DNA of 64,000 bases from Streptomyces sp. TRM68367 (GCF_014495685.1 NZ_JACTVI010000006.1:62001-126000); one strand, 5' to 3'; shown: positions 34,308-42,618, counted from the stretch's first letter. Numbers and translations are program-made. Notes: generated by a model from the letters alone, not told the origin.

Positions 34308-34967
34308 TCAGGCCGCCAGAGCCACCCGTCGCCGCCAGCTGTCAGCGAGCTCACTCTCGGCGGCCGGCAGGGCTCCTCTGACCTGCGGGGGGGGGTGCCC
34401 CAAACCCGGGGAGCGGGGTGCGGGCAGTTCGATCAGGTCGCTCACCCCGGCCACCTCCTGCAACGTCCGGGCCAGCGACACCAGCGTCCGGCGCACCTCC
34501 GCGATCTGCCCGCGCAGCGCCTCCGCGTGCTCCCACTGCCGCTCGTGCGCCACCGGATCCCGGCCGGGCGGCCGCTGGGACTCGTACGCGGTCAGCCGGG
34601 GATGCCACGACGCGAGCAGCGGACGCAGGACGCGGTTGAGGACGGTGACTGCCAGGACGCCGAAGCTCACATGGCCGGGGGCGAGCGGCGGCGCGACCTC
34701 GGGGCCGTAGCGGCGCAGGATCTCGCGGGTGGTGTTGAAGAAGGTGTACAGGGAGGACAGCGCCTCGCGCAGGAAGCCCTCGTCCGGGTCGAGTTCCTCG
34801 ACCGACACGCGCGTGACCAGCTCCAGGTACAACTCCCAGGCCGCGCTGCGCTCCGCGTCAGCCGGCTCCCACGTGCCGGAGATCTCGCCGACGAAGGGAA
34901 TCGTCAGCTTGGCCGTGATCTGCGCCGGACCGCCCGGCCTCCGCCGCCTGCGCTGCCTGTGTCCCAT
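34308..34967 (-). CDS. Stand-alone homologue of the C-terminal domain of the adjacent TIR-STAND protein
   Basis: 219 aa, no known family recognised. It has a basic N-terminus (MGHRQRRRRRPGGPAQ), a short beta-like stretch (ITAKLTIPFVGEISGTWEP), then a mainly helical domain of about 140 residues and a Pro-rich tail. The helical domain aligns with residues 489-640 of the divergent TIR protein: ELVTRVSVEEL against ELVTRIGVQEL, G-FLREALSSL against GSLREALTSL, TREILRRY against TRETLHTY, RPLLASWHPRLTAYES against RPFTGTWHPRLAAYEA. Divergent start only 38 bp from the TIR gene, with GGGGAGGG before its ATG. Likely a partner, sensor or regulator of the TIR protein (inference). Confidence 0.8.
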   Translation of the reverse strand: MGHRQRRRRRPGGPAQITAKLTIPFVGEISGTWEPADAERSAAWELYLELVTRVSVEELDPDEGFLREALSSLYTFFNTTREILRRYGPEVAPPLAPGHVSFGVLAVTVLNRVLRPLLASWHPRLTAYESQRPPGRDPVAHERQWEHAEALRGQIAEVRRTLVSLARTLQEVAGVSDLIELPAPRSPGLGHPPPQVRGALPAAESELADSWRRRVALAA

Positions 34968-35005
34968 GATCGCCCTCCCCGGTACCCACAGTAGGGTAAG
35001 CCGTC
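34968..35005. promoter_or_regulatory. Compact divergent promoter of the TIR module
   Basis: Only 38 bp separate the two start codons. TAGGGT at 34992-34997 lies 8 bp before the TIR GTG, spaced for a leaderless transcript beginning at or near the start codon; its -35 would fall inside the divergent gene's first codons. The other gene has a normal ribosome binding site in the same 38 bp. Confidence 0.5.
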
Positions 35006-36928
35006 GTGTGGGACGTCTTCCTCAGCTACAGCCGCGGTGATGTGCAGCGGGTCCGCCCGCTCGCGCGCGCGTTGCGCGACGGCGGACTCGAGGTGTTCAC
35101 GGACGAGACGGGCGTCGCCTCCTTCACCGGCATCAGCGACACCATCCGCCGCGAACTGGCCCGCTCCAAGGCGCTCCTGGCGTACTACTCCACCGGCTAT
35201 CCCGAGCGCGAGGCCTGCCAGTGGGAGCTGACCACCGCCTATCTCGCGGGACTTGGCGAGGGCGACCCGCGCCGCCGCGTCATGGTCGTCAACCCGGAGC
35301 CGAAGACCGACCACATCCGCCCCGTGGAACTCCGTGACGCGCGGCACGCCTCGGACGACGACCTCACCGCCCTGGCCGCGGACGTACGCGCGCACGTGGC
35401 CCGCCTCGACGGCCCGATGACCCTGCGTCAACAGGGCGTACGGCGCTGGCTGCTCGGCATCCCGCAGCCCCGCCCCGAGTTCCTCGGTCGCATATCCGAA
35501 CTGTGGCAGGTGCACTCCGCCCTGCACGCCCACGCGGCCCCGCTCGTCACCGGGCGCCCCGCCGCCCATGCCGTGCAGATCCGCGGCATGGCCGGCATCG
35601 GCAAGACCCTGCTCGCCCAGGAGTACGCCCTCCGCTTCGAGGCCGCCTACCCCGGCGGCGTCTGCTGGCTGAACGGCGAGTCGTACGCCGACTCGGTGCG
35701 CGCCCTCGGCACCGACGACCCGTTCGCGCACTTCGACGCCATCGACGAACCGTTCCTCTGGATCGTCGACGCCGTCCCCGCCGACCGGCTCCCCGCGCGC
35801 GGGATCGCGGCCATGGCGGCACCGCACCCCCTTGGCCACACCCTGTTCACCCTGCGCAGCCGCGCCCACGACGCCCTCGGCACCCCCGTGGACCTGGGAC
35901 CGCTGGACCCCGCCCACGCGCGCGTGCTCGCCGGCGGCGACGAGGCCCTGGCCCAGGCCGTCGACGGCCACCCCCTCGCCCTCGGCCTGCTGGGCCGTGC
36001 CGTCCGCGCCGGCCACCCTCCCGGCACCCTCTACGACCGGCTCCACGCGCGCGGGAGATCCCTCCTCGACATGCTCGCCGACGAGGACGTGACCGCCTCC
36101 CTCGTACAGGACGTCAACACGCCGGACGCCGCCGACGTCCTGCGCTGCGCGGCGGCCCTCCACCCGCTGCCCCTCACCACCGACGACGCGGCCCACGTCC
36201 TGGCCGCAGCCGACCGCGTCCCCCGGGTCGTCGCCGACCGGCGCGCCGCGAACGGCGTCCGCGAGCTGCGCGCCCACAGCCTGCTGGCACGAGGATCCCC
36301 CGCCGCCGACGAGCGCTGGTCCCTGCACCCCGTGACCCTGCACGCCTGGCACCACCACGACCCGGCCCCCGCCCGCACCGAAGCCCTGCGCCACGCGGCC
36401 CTGCGCACCCTGTGCCGCCACCGCGAGCCGGTTACGCTGGCCTTCCCCGGCAGCCGGAGGGAGGCACCCATGGCAGCGCCCAGCGAGAGCGAGCGGATGG
36501 CGGCGTACGACATCCAGGTCGAGCTGGTCACCCGGATCGGGGTGCAGGAACTGGCACCCGGCACCGGCAGCCTGCGCGAGGCCCTGACGTCCCTGAAGTC
36601 GCTGATCGACTTCACGCGCGAGACGCTGCACACGTACAGCATCGCCCTGGAGCCGGACTCCGGCTCCGGCGCCCCGACGGTGCGGAGCCTGGCGTACACG
36701 CTGATCAACGACACCATCCGGCCCTTCACCGGCACCTGGCACCCGCGCCTCGCCGCCTACGAGGCCCGCTGCCCGGGGGACGCGGCCCCGCTTGACCACG
36801 AGGCGGCCTGGCCGGAGGCCGAGGCCATGCGGGCCGAACTGGCTGCCCTGCGCGAGCCGTTGCTGCGGATCGTGGAGCGGCTGGGCGGTATCTCCGGGGC
36901 GGACTTCGGGGCGGCGGCGACGGGCTGA
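35006..36928 (+). CDS. TIR domain-STAND ATPase (bacterial NLR-like) protein
   Basis: 640 aa. Residues 1-135 are a TIR domain: MWDVFLSYSRGDV, then LEVFTDETG and YSTGYPEREACQWELTTAY, where Glu74 sits at the NADase catalytic position. Residues 155-450 are a STAND/NB-ARC-like ATPase: FLGRISELWQVHSAL, Walker A GMAGIGKT (194-201), Walker B FLWIVDAVP with only one acidic residue (Asp255), TLFTLRSRAHDAL, DGHPLALGLLG, and a winged-helix-like region. Residues 489-640 form a helical domain shared with the divergent gene. GTG 35006; the transcript is probably leaderless. No TPR, WD40 or LRR sensor array follows, unlike most STAND proteins. Defence role by NAD depletion is inferred from architecture. Confidence 0.88.
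   Translation: MWDVFLSYSRGDVQRVRPLARALRDGGLEVFTDETGVASFTGISDTIRRELARSKALLAYYSTGYPEREACQWELTTAYLAGLGEGDPRRRVMVVNPEPKTDHIRPVELRDARHASDDDLTALAADVRAHVARLDGPMTLRQQGVRRWLLGIPQPRPEFLGRISELWQVHSALHAHAAPLVTGRPAAHAVQIRGMAGIGKTLLAQEYALRFEAAYPGGVCWLNGESYADSVRALGTDDPFAHFDAIDEPFLWIVDAVPADRLPARGIAAMAAPHPLGHTLFTLRSRAHDALGTPVDLGPLDPAHARVLAGGDEALAQAVDGHPLALGLLGRAVRAGHPPGTLYDRLHARGRSLLDMLADEDVTASLVQDVNTPDAADVLRCAAALHPLPLTTDDAAHVLAAADRVPRVVADRRAANGVRELRAHSLLARGSPAADERWSLHPVTLHAWHHHDPAPARTEALRHAALRTLCRHREPVTLAFPGSRREAPMAAPSESERMAAYDIQVELVTRIGVQELAPGTGSLREALTSLKSLIDFTRETLHTYSIALEPDSGSGAPTVRSLAYTLINDTIRPFTGTWHPRLAAYEARCPGDAAPLDHEAAWPEAEAMRAELAALREPLLRIVERLGGISGADFGAAATG
36470..36928 (+). CDS. Possible internally initiated C-terminal domain of the TIR-STAND gene
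   Basis: Within the TIR gene, GGAGGGAGG (36456-36464) lies exactly 5 nt before an in-frame ATG at 36470 (MAAPSESERMAAYD). Translation from here would give a 152-aa protein consisting only of the domain shared with the divergent gene. The ribosome binding site is stronger than that of the annotated GTG start, which has none. The position coincides with the domain border, which argues against chance. Alternatively this marks the fusion point of two once-separate genes. Confidence 0.45.
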   Translation: MAAPSESERMAAYDIQVELVTRIGVQELAPGTGSLREALTSLKSLIDFTRETLHTYSIALEPDSGSGAPTVRSLAYTLINDTIRPFTGTWHPRLAAYEARCPGDAAPLDHEAAWPEAEAMRAELAALREPLLRIVERLGGISGADFGAAATG

Positions 36929-37092
36929 CCGGCCGTGGGTGGGCACCACTTGCGCGCGGGTGAGCACCACCTGCGTGGCTGAGCAACCTCCGTCCATGGC
37001 GAGGCGGGCGAATCTCCGCGGCCCGGTGTCAGAGGGCCGACGTACCCTTCCTGGCATCAGATGATCCACGCCCGACCGCAGGAGCCGAAGCA

Positions 37093-37869
37093 GTGCCCTC
37101 CCCCACGGACCAGGCGTTCCTCGACGTCACCGCCGACCGCCTCGCCGCCCTCCCCGCGGTCGGGGCTGTGACCCTCGGCGGGTCCCGCGCCCAGCGCACC
37201 GAGCGGCCCGACAGCGACTGGGACCTGGCGATCTACTACCGGGGCGCCTTCGACCCCGACGACCTGCGCGCGGTCGGCTGGGACGGGGAAGTCTCCGAAA
37301 TCGGCGGCTGGGGCGGCGGTGTGTTCAACGGGGGAGCGTGGCTGACCATCGAGGGCCGCAGCGTGGACGTCCACTACCGTGACCTCGACGTCGTGGAGCA
37401 CGAGCTGGCCGAGGCCGAGGAGGGCCGCTTCCACGTCGAGCCGCTGATGTTCCACCTGGCCGGCATCCCCAGCTACCTGGTCGTCGCCGAACTCGCGATC
37501 AACAAGGTGCTGCGGGGCACCCTGCGTCAACCGGCCGCCTACCCCGCGGCGTTGCGGAAGACCGCCCCCGAGCGCTGGCACGGCATGGCCGCCGCCACCC
37601 TCACCTACGCCAAGGCCGGCCATGCCCCGAAGGGGGCCGTCACCCAGGTCGCGGGCGCGATCGCTGTCGCCGCGGCCCAGACGGCTCACGCGGTGCTGGC
37701 GGCGCGAGGGGAGTGGGTCACCAACGAGAAGGGCCTGGTCGAGCGGGCCGGACTCGGCGAAGCCGACACGATCGTTGGCAATCTGACGGCGAGTCCGGAG
37801 CACCTCGCCCAGTCGGTCGGCGAGACCGAGGCGCTGCTCGCCCGGGCAGTGGAGGTGGCCCGCCGGTGA
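37093..37869 (+). CDS. Nucleotidyltransferase-fold protein
   Basis: 258 aa. The DNA polymerase beta-like nucleotidyltransferase motif is complete near residue 28: GGSRAQRTERPDSDWDLAIY, with the two metal-binding Asp in DSDWD and a third acidic position in SVDVHYRDLD. The C-terminal half is helical. This class includes minimal MNT-type antitoxins and antibiotic nucleotidyltransferases; substrate not inferable. GTG 37093 with GGAG about 10 bases upstream. It lies 164 bp after the TIR gene in the same direction and 13 bp before the PHP/UvrD relic. Whether it belongs to the TIR module is open. Confidence 0.82.
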   Translation: MPSPTDQAFLDVTADRLAALPAVGAVTLGGSRAQRTERPDSDWDLAIYYRGAFDPDDLRAVGWDGEVSEIGGWGGGVFNGGAWLTIEGRSVDVHYRDLDVVEHELAEAEEGRFHVEPLMFHLAGIPSYLVVAELAINKVLRGTLRQPAAYPAALRKTAPERWHGMAAATLTYAKAGHAPKGAVTQVAGAIAVAAAQTAHAVLAARGEWVTNEKGLVERAGLGEADTIVGNLTASPEHLAQSVGETEALLARAVEVARR

Positions 37870-37882
37870 AAGGTTTTTCAGC

Positions 37883-38285
37883 GTGCGTTTCCACGCTGAC
37901 CTGCACATCCATTCGAAATACTCCCGGGCGTGCAGCAAGGACTGCGACCTGGAACACCTGACCTGGTGGGCACGCCGCAAGGGCATCACGCTCGTCGGTA
38001 CGGGCGACTTCACGCACCCGGCCCGGTACGAGCACATGCGGGAGAACCTGCCCGGCGAGGACGCGGAAACGCCGGTGCGTGAGCGCCTCGCCGTGCGGCC
38101 GACCGGCTCGCCGCCACCGCGCCGGACGTACGCACCGCCGCCGACCTCCTCACACCGCTCGCCGACCGCTGCGGCACGGACCTGAACCGCTTCCACGACG
38201 AGCTGGCGCTGGGCATGGAGATCGACACCTGGGATCCCCGGGCCGACCGCATCTCCCACCCTGCACGCCTCCAGGGGTGTGCGAG
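37883..38285 (+). pseudogene. Relic of a PHP-domain/UvrD-type helicase gene with internal deletion
   Basis: The start is intact: MRFHADLHIHSKYSRACSKD, then CDLEHLTWWARRKGITLVGT and GDFTHPARYEHM, the PHP phosphoesterase N-terminus of the large actinobacterial UvrD-helicase-like (EndoQ-type) proteins. After about 60 residues this breaks off. In another frame the sequence resumes as DLLTPLADRCGTDL and EIDTWDPRADRIS, then TLHAS in a third frame (38259-38275), which is the helicase motif region normally reading ISLLTLHASKG. So roughly a thousand codons have collapsed to about 130, with head and one helicase motif kept. Nonfunctional. Confidence 0.65.
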
Positions 38286-38477
38286 TCGCACCGGTGAATT
38301 GACGGGCCGCCCCCGTTGCGTTCATAAAGAACACGCTTTTCCGGCCAACCGTCACACCACGGAAATACGATCGTCCCTTTCCCTCCAAGAACGCGCCTTA
38401 CCGTGGAGCCAACCCACCAGCCCGGCCACCGTCGCCCGAAGGCACACCCCCGCCCTCCACGAGACGACAGGAGCCCC

Positions 38478-40352
38478 GTGTCCCGCCGCGTTCATCTCGC
38501 GCTTCCGCCCTGGCTCGCCCATGCCCTCCGTGCTCAGCGCGGGCCGGTTCCGTGGAGTGCGGTGACGCGAGGGGTGCTGGCCGCCGGGCCTCTCCTCGTG
38601 GCCGCCATCCTGGCCGGCCGCACCTCGCTCGGTGTCGTCGCCGCCGTCGCCGCCATGCTCGCCGGGATCAACGACCGGCCCGGGAGCCGGCGGTCCTCGG
38701 TCAAACGCGTCGGGGGACCCGCGCTGGCGGGGGCGGTCGGGCTGCTCGTCGGGACGTATGCCGGGCAGAACACCGGTCCCGTGGTGCTCACCATGATCCT
38801 CACCGCGCTCGGCCTCATCGCCGGCGGCGTGAGTGCCATCGGGCTCGTCGCCTCCGGTGCCGGTACGCAGTTCCTTGTCGCCGCCGCCGTCGGAGCCGGG
38901 ATGCCCTTGCCCGAGCCGGGATGGGAGCGGGCGCTCGCCTTTCTCGCCGGCGCCGGGTGGCTCATCCTGCTGCGGCTCGCTCTTCCCACGCCGGGCGCGT
39001 TCGCCGGTGACTTCCGGTTCGACGGGGAGCGGGACGCCGTCGCCGCCGTGTACGACGCCGTGGCCGAGCTGCTCGACGCGGCCGGGACCGAGCACGCCAC
39101 CGCCCGGCGCGCCGCGCTCACCGCCGCCCTCGATCACGCGCAGGACGCCCTCGGCGGGCCCCGGCTGCGGCGGTACGCCTCCTCCGCGGCCGAGCGCAGG
39201 CTGCACGCCCAGTACGCCGCCGCCCTCCCGCTCGCCGAGGCCGCCACCGCGCTGGCCTGGGCCGGGGAAGCCGTGACCGAGCGTGCCTCTGAGGGACCAC
39301 GACGGCTCGCGGACTCCGTACGCGGCAACACGCACACCGGGCCGCTGCCCGCCCCCCACCGCTCGGCGCCCGCCCTGCGCGCCCTCGACGACGCCCTGCT
39401 GCACGCGGCCGAGGCCTTCGACCAGGGCAAGGGCGGTGACCTGCACACCCGGCGCCGGACCGCCCGGGATCTGCTGCGGGCCGCCTTCGGGGTCGGCGGG
39501 CGCGAGTACGGGCTCCGGGTCGCCCTGTGCTTCGGCGCCAGCGCCGCCATCGCGCAGGCCCTGCACCACACCCGGTGGTACGGCCAGCACGAGCACTGGT
39601 ACTGGCTGCCCGTCACCGCCGTCTTCCTCGTCAAGCCCGACCTCGGACCGCTGGCGTCCCGGGTGCTGAACCGGGCGGCGGGGACCGTTCTGGGTGCTGT
39701 GCTCTTCGCCGGGTTCGCCGCCGTGCTGCCCCACCCCGAAGGGCTCGTCGCGCTCGTCGCCGTGTGCGGCGCCCTCATCCCCGTCTCGACCCGGCACTTC
39801 GCCGCCCAGACCACCGTCGTGACCGTCCTCGTCCTCGCCCTGGTGATGGTCGGCGGCGAACCGCAGGCCTCCGCCAGCCGGATCGGCGAGACCCTGCTGG
39901 CCTGCGCCATCGTGCTGATCGTCGGGCATCTGCCGATGCCGGGACAGCGGGGCGGGGGCGTGCGGGCCCGGCTGGTCGCGGCCGGCGGTGCGGCGCACGC
40001 GTATCTCACGCACGTACTCGGCGAGTCCGACGACCGAGCCGCCCGCTGGACGCTGCGCCGCGAGGCCTACCGCACGCTCTCCGAAGCCCGTACCGCCATC
40101 GCCCACGGCTCCGCCGAACTGCCCGCGCTCGCCCGGCACGTGGAGGGCGCGGACGAGATCGCCGACATCCTCGAACGTCTCGTCGACACGACCACCGCGT
40201 GCGCCGTGCACCTCGACGACACGGGACGGCTCACACCCCGGCACACCGAGCTCCTCGCCGGCCTGCTGTGCGAACTCTCCCGCAGCAGTGACCGCGTGGG
40301 GCTGCCGGACCTGCGGATGCCCGTACGGTCCGTCCGGTCGGTCGCCATGTAG
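38478..40352 (+). CDS. FUSC-family membrane protein
   Basis: 624 aa. Two clusters of hydrophobic helices (about 25-185 and 355-500) are separated and followed by soluble helical domains, the FUSC/YccS/AaeB-like layout of aromatic-acid or toxic-compound exporters. Family-type segments: WYWLPVTAVFLVKPDLGPLA and RVLNRAAGTVLGAVLFAGFA near residue 400 (the conserved FUSC motif), with a decayed equivalent in the first half (RSSVKRVGGPALAGAVGLLV). GTG 38478 with GGAG 8 bases upstream. Cargo unknown. Ends at a small hairpin. Confidence 0.87.
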   Translation: MSRRVHLALPPWLAHALRAQRGPVPWSAVTRGVLAAGPLLVAAILAGRTSLGVVAAVAAMLAGINDRPGSRRSSVKRVGGPALAGAVGLLVGTYAGQNTGPVVLTMILTALGLIAGGVSAIGLVASGAGTQFLVAAAVGAGMPLPEPGWERALAFLAGAGWLILLRLALPTPGAFAGDFRFDGERDAVAAVYDAVAELLDAAGTEHATARRAALTAALDHAQDALGGPRLRRYASSAAERRLHAQYAAALPLAEAATALAWAGEAVTERASEGPRRLADSVRGNTHTGPLPAPHRSAPALRALDDALLHAAEAFDQGKGGDLHTRRRTARDLLRAAFGVGGREYGLRVALCFGASAAIAQALHHTRWYGQHEHWYWLPVTAVFLVKPDLGPLASRVLNRAAGTVLGAVLFAGFAAVLPHPEGLVALVAVCGALIPVSTRHFAAQTTVVTVLVLALVMVGGEPQASASRIGETLLACAIVLIVGHLPMPGQRGGGVRARLVAAGGAAHAYLTHVLGESDDRAARWTLRREAYRTLSEARTAIAHGSAELPALARHVEGADEIADILERLVDTTTACAVHLDDTGRLTPRHTELLAGLLCELSRSSDRVGLPDLRMPVRSVRSVAM

Positions 40353-40366
40353 CCCGCAGTGACACC

Positions 40367-40383
40367 CACATCCTCGGGATGTG
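40367..40383 (+). terminator. Short hairpin after the FUSC gene
   Basis: CACATCC / GGATGTG with a TCG loop, 14 bp after the stop codon. Short but perfect. It may end FUSC transcription before the amidohydrolase gene. Confidence 0.45.
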
Positions 40384-40428
40384 CGGTTCGGCCCACGCGG
40401 CCAGTCGGCCGCGTCGTACGTTGGCGTG

Positions 40429-41793
40429 ATGACGCCTACTCCGGTAGCAGTTCCCGCCGACCTCATCATCACCGGATGCACCGTCCTCACCCACGACGAT
40501 CAAGAGCGCGTCGGGTTCCAGGAGGACGCCGCCGTCGTCGTACGGGACGGGGTCGTCGAGGCCGTGACGAGCGCTGCCGCGGCCCGGGACCTTCCCGCCG
40601 CCGAACGTCTCGACGCCCGCGGCCAGGTGGCCATGCCCGGTCTCGTCAACTGCCACACGCACGCGCCGATGGTCGCGCTGCGCGGCCTCGCCGAGGACCT
40701 GCCCATCGAGGAGTGGTTCAACGACGTCGTCTGGCCCGTGGAGTCCAACCTCACGGAGGAGGACGTGGAGTTGGGGGCGCGGCTCGCCTGCGCCGAGATG
40801 GTCCGCGCCGGCGTCACCTGCTTCGCCGACCACTACTTCGCCATGGACGCGGTCGCCGCCGTCGTCACCGAGTGCGGCATGCGTGCCCACCTCGGGGAGG
40901 CCTTCTTCTCCTCCCAGGGACCCGAAGGCCGGGACAGATCACTGGAGTTCGCGCTACGGCACCGGGGAGCCGCCGACGGCCGTATCACCACCGCCCTCGC
41001 CCCGCATGCCCCCTACACCGTCTCCGACACCGACCTCGCCGCCACCGCCGAACTCGCGCGCGAACACGGCCTGCCCGTGCACATCCACGCTGCCGAGAAC
41101 CGCGACCAGACCGACGCCAGCCTCGCCCGGCACGGCTGCACCCCCATCGAGGTCCTGGACCGCACCGGGATCCTCGGCACGGACGTCCTCATCGCGCACG
41201 GCACCGGCATCATCGAGCACGACCTGCCCGTCCTGGAGCGGGCGGGTGGCAGTACGGCGGTCGCCACCGCGCCGCGCGGATACCTGAAGTTCGCCTGGCC
41301 CACCACCACACCCCTGCGCGCCCTCGCCGGCATCGGTGTCCCCGTCGGGCTCGCCACGGACGGCGCCGCCTCCAACAACTCCCTCGACGTGTGGGAGTCG
41401 ATGGCGCTCACCTCGCTGATCCAGAAGCAGACCGAGGGCGACCCCCGCTGGCTGACGTCCCGCCAGGCACTGCACCACGCCACGCTGCAGAGCGCCCGTG
41501 CGGTGGGCCTCGGCGACAGCATCGGCAGCATCGCACCCGGCCGCCGCGCCGACCTCGTCCTCGTCGACCTCACCGGCCCGCACACCCAGCCCGTCCACGA
41601 CCTCGCCGCGACCCTGGTGCACAGCGCCCGCGCCGCCGACATCCGTACGACGATCGTCGACGGCCGGATCCTCATGCGCGACCGCGAGCTGCTGACCCTT
41701 GACGTGCCCGCGGTGGTGGCGGAACTGGGGGAGCGGCTGCCCGCGTTCGTCGACCGCAGCCACGGGCGGCGGATCCAGGAGTACGACACCTGA
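40429..41793 (+). CDS. Amidohydrolase of the cytosine/adenosine deaminase type (MtaD/SsnA-like)
   Basis: 454-aa metal-dependent hydrolase. Metal ligands: NCHTHAP (residues 66-72), VHIHAAE near 220, AHGTGI near 255, and the Asp in ATDGAASNN near 307. GRRADLVLVDL and a short beta-sandwich close the protein, as in the imidazolonepropionase/TrzN/MtaD group. Likely deaminates a purine-type or related heterocycle (methylthioadenosine/S-adenosylhomocysteine deaminase is the commonest annotation); substrate is not proven. ATG 40429 has no ribosome binding site. TACGTT at 40416-40421 could be a -10 for a leaderless transcript. Confidence 0.85.
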   Translation: MTPTPVAVPADLIITGCTVLTHDDQERVGFQEDAAVVVRDGVVEAVTSAAAARDLPAAERLDARGQVAMPGLVNCHTHAPMVALRGLAEDLPIEEWFNDVVWPVESNLTEEDVELGARLACAEMVRAGVTCFADHYFAMDAVAAVVTECGMRAHLGEAFFSSQGPEGRDRSLEFALRHRGAADGRITTALAPHAPYTVSDTDLAATAELAREHGLPVHIHAAENRDQTDASLARHGCTPIEVLDRTGILGTDVLIAHGTGIIEHDLPVLERAGGSTAVATAPRGYLKFAWPTTTPLRALAGIGVPVGLATDGAASNNSLDVWESMALTSLIQKQTEGDPRWLTSRQALHHATLQSARAVGLGDSIGSIAPGRRADLVLVDLTGPHTQPVHDLAATLVHSARAADIRTTIVDGRILMRDRELLTLDVPAVVAELGERLPAFVDRSHGRRIQEYDT

Positions 41794-41814
41794 GGGGCGC
41801 CTGACGCGCGCGTC

Positions 41815-42238
41815 CGAAAGTGGGACGCGGGCTGCCGCAGCTGCTCGGGCTTCCTGGACCAGAAGGACATCTCGCCCATCTCGGGGTGCGTGGCACCTCG
41901 CTCGCGGCCGTGTCCCGGGCGCCGTACCCGAAGATCCTGCCGTTCAAGGCGCGGATGGGCTGGACGGTGCCGTGGTACTCGTCGCACCTCTCCGACTTCA
42001 ACAGCGACTTCGAGGTGACCCTGGAGCGCGACGGGGAGCTTGTCGAGCGGCCCGGTCTGAGCTGTTTTCGTGCGCGAGGGCGACCGGGTCTTCCGCGCCT
42101 GCTCGACGTACGGGCGGGGCCTCTACGGTCTCGGCTCGACCACCAGCCTGCTGGACCTCACCGCGCTCGGCCGGCAGGAGGAGTGGGAGGAGCCCCAGGG
42201 GCGCGTGGTCGGCTTTCGAGGCGCCCGCGGGCAGTGAG
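41815..42238 (+). pseudogene. Relic of a DUF899 (thioredoxin-like) gene
   Basis: Three reading frames in order encode pieces of a DUF899 protein. First DAGCRSCSGFLDQKDI, then LAHLGVRGTSLAAVSRAP and ARMGWTVPWYSSHLSDFNSD, then VREGDRVFRACSTYGRGLYG and TTSLLDLTALGRQEEWEEPQ. The N-terminal 60-80 residues are missing and at least two frameshifts occur, so no product is expected. It lies 22 bp after the amidohydrolase gene. Confidence 0.75.
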
Positions 42239-42426
42239 CGCGTCCGGTATCACGACGAGTACGAGGACTGATACGCGGTGTGATTGTTGTGGGCATTCGG
42301 TAACCGGAATATCGCGCTCCGTGGTGAACGAGTGTCAACTATGTCTCAGTCGCGTCACCGAGCGAGGCGTTCGGCCTCCGGAAGGCGTTAACTCCTACAA
42401 GTTACGACGCTTTCTGGAGGTGCGAG

Positions 42427-42618
42427 ATGGTGAACGGGCGAACCGTGCTCGAACGCTTTCCCGCAGGTGGGCCGCGCGGCTCGTGGCCGGCGGAGGAGTT
42501 CGCTCACGCTCGGCGGCTCGAAGGACTGCCCGCTGAGGTTGTCATGGACCTAGCGACGGACGCGTTCCTGGTGATCGTCCGCGGTGGCGACTCGGCCACC
42601 GCCGACGCCGCGGCCTGA
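42427..42618 (+). CDS. Small conserved-looking protein of unknown function
   Basis: 63 aa: MVNGRTVLERFPAGGPRGSW, then PAEEFAHARRLEGLPAEVVM and DLATDAFLVIVRGGDSATAD. No family recognised. The start has an excellent site (CTGGAGGTGCGAG before ATG). The upstream 150 bp are notably A/T-rich for this genome and contain an inverted repeat TAACT/AGTTA (42389-42404) close to the ribosome binding site, both signs of a genuinely expressed, regulated small gene. Soluble, mixed helix/strand by eye. Confidence 0.65.
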   Translation: MVNGRTVLERFPAGGPRGSWPAEEFAHARRLEGLPAEVVMDLATDAFLVIVRGGDSATADAAA

